This document shows positions 13,737 through 16,826 of a stretch of 16,826 nucleotides of DNA, piece after piece. Below the pieces are notes generated by a model. The model was not told where the DNA came from, made no database searches, and was given only the letters and a program-made list of their open reading frames with translations. This DNA is from Solirubrobacter sp044865965 (GTDB taxonomy: Bacteria; Actinomycetota; Thermoleophilia; Solirubrobacterales; Solirubrobacteraceae). The translations under genes were made by a program, and so were the position numbers. Where the stretch lies: positions 1 to 16,826 of the forward strand of contig JBIOTP010000237.1 in the NCBI GenBank assembly GCA_044865965.1. Direction: 5' to 3'. Position 1 is the first letter of the stretch. Each line of letters opens with the position of its first letter.

Positions 13737-14413
13737 CGCTCGGGGAGCCGCGCGAGCACCTGCGGTCGGTCGGCTCGACCAACGACCGCGCCCGCGGGCT
13801 GGCCGAGGCCGGCGCGGCGCACGGCACGCTGGTCACCGCCGACGAGCAGACGGCCGGGCGCGGCCGCTACGGGCGCACCTGGGTCACGCCGCCCGGGGTG
13901 GCGATCGCCGCGTCGCTGGTCCTGCGCGAGTTCGACGACCTGCTGCCGCTGCGCGCCGGGCTCGCGGTCGCCGACCTCGCCGGCCCCGCCGCGCGCGTGA
14001 AGTGGCCCAACGACGTCTGGCTCGAGGGCCGCAAGGTGGCCGGCATCCTCACCGAGGCGCGCGGCGGCGCCTGGGCCGTGCTCGGCATCGGGGTCAACGT
14101 GGCGCTCGACCCCGCGACGCTGCCGCCCGAGGTCGCCGCGATCGCGGGCACGCTCGGGCGGGCGCCCGAGGACGTCGAGCCCGCGCTCGCCGAGCTGCTC
14201 GCGGCGCTCGAGCGCCGCCTCGCCGAGGACGCCGCCGCCACGGTGGCGGCGCTGCGCGAACGCGACGCGCTGCTCGGCGAGCCGGTCACCTGGGAGGGCG
14301 GCGAGGGGACCGCTGCCGGGATCGACGAGCACGGCGCGCTGCGGATCACTCGCCCCGACGGCGAGACGGTCACGCTCACCGCGGGCGAGGTCAAGCTGGC
14401 GCGGCCTCGATGA
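13733..14413 (+). CDS. birA: Biotin-[acetyl-CoA carboxylase] ligase, group I (no DNA-binding domain)
   Basis: A 226-residue biotin-protein ligase that adenylates biotin and attaches it to carboxyl carrier domains. The biotin/AMP loop is AGRGRYGRTW (residues 41-50), preceded by the STN motif (SVGSTNDRA). KWPNDVW (90-96) and GRKVAGILTE (99-108) are the catalytic-core motifs, and a C-terminal SH3-like domain ends in LTAGEVKLARPR. There is no N-terminal helix-turn-helix, so it is the non-repressor, group I form. GTG overlaps the DUF62 stop (GTGA). Its last 23 bases overlap the convergent methyltransferase gene. Confidence 0.94.
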   Translation: MTLGEPREHLRSVGSTNDRARGLAEAGAAHGTLVTADEQTAGRGRYGRTWVTPPGVAIAASLVLREFDDLLPLRAGLAVADLAGPAARVKWPNDVWLEGRKVAGILTEARGGAWAVLGIGVNVALDPATLPPEVAAIAGTLGRAPEDVEPALAELLAALERRLAEDAAATVAALRERDALLGEPVTWEGGEGTAAGIDEHGALRITRPDGETVTLTAGEVKLARPR

Positions 14414-15365
14414 CGCTCAGCCCGGCCGGCGAGGCGGTCGGGACGACGCGCCGCAGCTCGAGGCCGGCGGCGGCCAGCAGCCGCGCGTACTCGGCCTCGG
14501 TGCGCTCACGGGCGCCGAGGAGGATCAGCATGTGGAGGTCCATGCGGATCGCCTCCGGCCGCTCCCGCGCCCGCTGCGGCAGGATCGCCTCGACGAGCAG
14601 CAGCCGCGCGCCGTCCGGCATCGCCGCGCGGCAGGTGGCGAGGATGCGGACCGCGTCCTCGTCGTCCCAGTCGCGGATGACCCGCGACAGCAGGTAGGCG
14701 TCGGCGCCGGCCGGCACGCTGTCGAAGAAGTCGCCGGCGACGCACTCGGCGCGGCCGTCCGCGTCCAACCGCGCGCGCGCCGCCTCGATCGCGACCGGCC
14801 GGTCGAGCAGGATGGCGCGCAGATCGGGCGCGGCGCCCAGGATCGCGGACAGCAGGATTCCGCGACCGCCGCCGACGTCGACCAGCCGCCCGACGTCGGT
14901 GAAGTCGTACGCCGCCACCACGTCGCGCGCCTCCCGCTCGGCGCGGACGTCCATCGAGGCCTGGAAGGCGGCGTCGCGATCGGCGTGGCGAGCGAGATGG
15001 TCGAAGAAGCGCTCGCCGTGCACGCGCTCGAACGGTGTGCCGCCGTGGCGGACGGCGTCCAGCAGCCCGCCGGCGGCGCCGTAGTAGAGCTCCGCGCGCG
15101 CCACGATCGCCCCCTCCATCGCGGGCAGTGCCTCGCCGAGCGACGTGAGTGCGAAGCGGCCGTCGTCGCGCTCGTCGAGCACCTCCTCGATCGCGAGGCC
15201 GCGCAGCACACGGGTCAGCAACGCCGGATCGGCGCCGACGGCGCCCGCGACCTCAGCGCCGGTCCGCGGCCCGTCCGCGAGCACCCCGGCGATGCCGAGC
15301 TTCGCCGCGACGTACAGCAGCTGGGTCGTGACGAACCCGTCCATCAGCCGCGCGAGGCCGGTCAT
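14391..15365 (-). CDS. COMT-like SAM-dependent O-methyltransferase with the catalytic His replaced by Arg
   Basis: A 324-residue methyltransferase of the plant COMT/hydroxyneurosporene O-methyltransferase type. The N-terminal winged-helix dimerisation domain (residues 1-90) contains the AAKLGIAGVLADGPRTGAEVA block. The Rossmann SAM-binding motif is VDVGGGRG (162-169), followed by GDFFDSVP (211-218) and DAYLLSRVIRDWDDEDAVRIL. In active members the last block reads RVxHDWDD and the His is the base that deprotonates the substrate hydroxyl; here it is Arg231 (CGC, one transition from CAC). The substrate is unknown, and activity may be altered or the protein may do a different reaction. The ATG at 15365 abuts a strong hairpin; an in-frame ATG at 15344 is an alternative. 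It follows the caspase gene by 53 nt. Confidence 0.88.
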   Translation of the reverse strand: MTGLARLMDGFVTTQLLYVAAKLGIAGVLADGPRTGAEVAGAVGADPALLTRVLRGLAIEEVLDERDDGRFALTSLGEALPAMEGAIVARAELYYGAAGGLLDAVRHGGTPFERVHGERFFDHLARHADRDAAFQASMDVRAEREARDVVAAYDFTDVGRLVDVGGGRGILLSAILGAAPDLRAILLDRPVAIEAARARLDADGRAECVAGDFFDSVPAGADAYLLSRVIRDWDDEDAVRILATCRAAMPDGARLLLVEAILPQRARERPEAIRMDLHMLILLGARERTEAEYARLLAAAGLELRRVVPTASPAGLSVIEAAPA

Positions 15366-15390
15366 GCGCGGATCGTCGCCGATCCGCGCA
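15365..15390 (-). promoter_or_regulatory. Perfect 11-bp stem with GCGA tetraloop at the methyltransferase start codon
   Basis: Read on the minus strand, TGCGCGGATCG, GCGA, CGATCCGCGCA form an uninterrupted 11-bp hairpin closed by a GNRA tetraloop. The last base of the stem is the A of the ATG at 15365. There is no U-tract, so it is not a classic intrinsic terminator. It could end the caspase transcript, block ribosome access to the ATG, or stabilise a processed 5' end. Confidence 0.6.
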
Positions 15391-15418
15391 GCGCGGTGCG
15401 TTGTGGCGGGCGGGGCCG

Positions 15419-16826
15419 CTAGTAGTCGAGGCCGCCGCCGGCCGCTGCCGCGATGAGCGCCAGCGCCATGACGGCGAGCCCGCCCCAGCCGACGATGACG
15501 CCCCAGAGGGCGAGCCCGCGGCCGCGGGCGGCGTTGCCGCCGGCGGCGATCTGCTTGCGGGCGCGGTTGCCGAGGATGATCCCGATGATCGATCCGATCC
15601 CGTAGAACCAGATGCAGCTGAGCGCGAGGCTCGCGATCGCCAGGGCGTTCCAGCGTTGCCCGGCGGAATCCCGAGGCTCCGGTCGGAGGTCGGCGGCGGC
15701 GCGCCGATCATGGGCCGGCGGCGGCTGGTGCGTGCGCGGCTGCTGGGGCTTCGGGTCCGGGCGCGGCTGGGGCTGGGGCTGCGGGTTCGGGGGCGCCTGG
15801 GGGGTGCGCGGCTGGGGCCGCGGCGGGGCGGGGGCCGCCCACACCGTCGCTGCCGCCGCCGCCGGCGCGGGCTCGCCGAGGATCTCGCGGGCGCGGGCCG
15901 CGACGCGCGGGACATCCTCGGCGGCGACGCGCTGGAGCGTCTCGCGCGCCGACAGCGCAAGCCCGGCCTGCGGGCTGTCCAGCAGGCGGGCGAGCTCCTC
16001 GACGGCGCCCTCGCGGATCGTCGGCCGCGGGCTGTCGAGCGCGAGCTGGAGGTCCTCCGGCAGCGGGATCGGATCGACGACCGCGCCGCGCGGGCTGCGG
16101 GCCACCACGAGGTCGCCTTCCGCGCCGTAGGTCCACAGCGCCGGTGTCTGGCGCGCCTCGGTCCTGCGCACCGAGTCGTAGGCGTAGTTGTAGAGCTCGT
16201 TGACGGTGACGAGGCCGTTCTTGTCGGTGTCGGCGTCGCCCGTCCGCAGGCCGCGCACCAGCGCGCTGGTGAACACCGACGAGACGCCGTTGCCGACGAC
16301 GTCGTCGCCCTCGAACGAGTACTCAGTCGCGCGCGAGGCGGTGAGCACGACGCGCCCACGCCCCTCGAAGCGCTCGCCCAGCGCCAGCGGGCTCTCGCCC
16401 TTGGCGCCCTTGGCGAACGCGCCGCTGTGGCAGCAGTCGAGGATCACGAGCTGCCGGCGGCAACGGCAGTCCTCGAGCTGCTCGTTCAGCCACTGGGCCG
16501 GGATCGCGCTGACCGAGAGCCACGCGCGCTCGGTGTCGGTGCTCGCGTAGTACAGCCGCCCGCGGTCGTCCAGCACGCCGTGGCAGGAGAGGTAGAGCAG
16601 CGCGGTGTCGCGGGGGCCGCCGGCGGCGCAGAACTGAGCGATCCGCCGGCGCACGACGTCCGACGGCTGGTCGAGCACGGTCGCCACGTCGAAGCGCCCG
16701 ATCGCGGCGTCCTGCAGGACGGTCGCGAGCTCCTGCGCATCGCGCCCGGGCGCGCGCAGGCGCTGGAGGGTCGGGTCGGCGTACGCGGACGCGCCGATGA
16801 CGAGCGCCAGCCGGCGCCCGGTGGGC
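15419..16826 (-). CDS. Caspase-family (peptidase C14) protein with EF-hand-like loop, helical repeat, Pro-rich linker and C-terminal DUF4190-like membrane region; 5' end beyond window
   Basis: At least 468 residues; the frame is open to the window edge, so the start is missing, and the GTG at 16687 lies inside the domain. The caspase fold begins RLALVIGASAYAD. The catalytic dyad is His82 in YLSCHGV and Cys132 in LDCCHSGAF (numbered from the first complete codon). Residues 199-210 (DTDKNGLVTVNE) match an EF-hand calcium loop. Residues 259-316 form a helical, HEAT-like stretch, and about 331-371 are a Pro/Gln-rich linker. Two hydrophobic helices follow (about 393-419 and 438-462), with GNRARKQI between them as in DUF4190-type tails. 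The likely topology is a cytoplasmic protease tethered to the membrane by its C-terminus. Bacterial caspases cut after basic residues in the cases studied. No gasdermin or other classic partner is visible here. The last gene, a methyltransferase, lies 53 nt downstream. Confidence 0.9.
   Translation of the reverse strand, partial: PTGRRLALVIGASAYADPTLQRLRAPGRDAQELATVLQDAAIGRFDVATVLDQPSDVVRRRIAQFCAAGGPRDTALLYLSCHGVLDDRGRLYYASTDTERAWLSVSAIPAQWLNEQLEDCRCRRQLVILDCCHSGAFAKGAKGESPLALGERFEGRGRVVLTASRATEYSFEGDDVVGNGVSSVFTSALVRGLRTGDADTDKNGLVTVNELYNYAYDSVRRTEARQTPALWTYGAEGDLVVARSPRGAVVDPIPLPEDLQLALDSPRPTIREGAVEELARLLDSPQAGLALSARETLQRVAAEDVPRVAARAREILGEPAPAAAAATVWAAPAPPRPQPRTPQAPPNPQPQPQPRPDPKPQQPRTHQPPPAHDRRAAADLRPEPRDSAGQRWNALAIASLALSCIWFYGIGSIIGIILGNRARKQIAAGGNAARGRGLALWGVIVGWGGLAVMALALIAAAAGGGLDY

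Noticed and set aside
15720..15835. Repetitive ggctgggg/gcgcggctgg tract
   Set aside because: It is the coding sequence of the Pro/Gln-rich linker of the caspase-family protein, in frame and continuous, not an independent repeat element.

Overview
The window is one contiguous stretch of very GC-rich, gene-dense bacterial DNA in which almost every third codon position is G or C. It uses GTG and TTG starts and many ATGA, GTGA and TGATG stop/start overlaps. GC content, gene families and the fused CobA-HemD point to an actinobacterium; a Thermoleophilia/Solirubrobacterales-like lineage is my best guess, by inference only. There are no tRNA or rRNA genes, CRISPR arrays, or recognisable transposases.

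Region 1 (1-5587) is a hydroxyproline (or related D-amino acid/opine) catabolic locus in two convergent arms. The plus arm carries the 3' part of a DAO-family FAD oxidoreductase and a small [2Fe-2S] protein. The minus arm, read from 5587 leftwards, carries a FadR-type GntR regulator, a DHDPS-family deaminase/aldolase, a 4-hydroxyproline 2-epimerase with both catalytic cysteines, a truncated M6-metalloprotease remnant, and an FAD/NAD oxidoreductase with a C-terminal Cys cluster. The FAD/NAD protein, the DAO protein and the small ferredoxin-like protein are the usual three subunits of a D-hydroxyproline dehydrogenase/opine oxidase. Two of their genes overlap tail to tail by 20 bp. The expected route is L-hydroxyproline to D-hydroxyproline (epimerase), to pyrroline-4-hydroxy-2-carboxylate (dehydrogenase), to alpha-ketoglutarate semialdehyde (DHDPS-family deaminase). 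The last dehydrogenase is not in the window.

Region 2 (5588-5837) is a divergent intergenic region. It holds a putative -10 box for the GntR gene and a repeated GTGGTCTG motif that may be the GntR operator.

Region 3 (5838-14413) is one uninterrupted plus-strand gene train: precorrin-2 dehydrogenase, a MogA/MoaB protein, CcmA, CcmB, CcmC, a CcmD-like peptide, HemA, HemC, a CobA-HemD fusion, a 31-codon ORF, a DUF62 SAM hydroxide adenosyltransferase, and a biotin-protein ligase. It joins early tetrapyrrole synthesis, siroheme branching, cytochrome c maturation and molybdopterin/biotin cofactor steps. Two genes in it, the MogA-like gene and the DUF62 gene, lack a normal start codon where homology demands one.

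Region 4 (14391-16826, minus strand) carries a caspase-domain protein that runs off the right edge. It has an EF-hand-like loop, a helical/HEAT-like region, a proline-rich linker and two C-terminal membrane segments. Downstream is a COMT-like O-methyltransferase whose usual catalytic His is Arg. A perfect 11-bp hairpin with a GCGA loop abuts the methyltransferase start codon.
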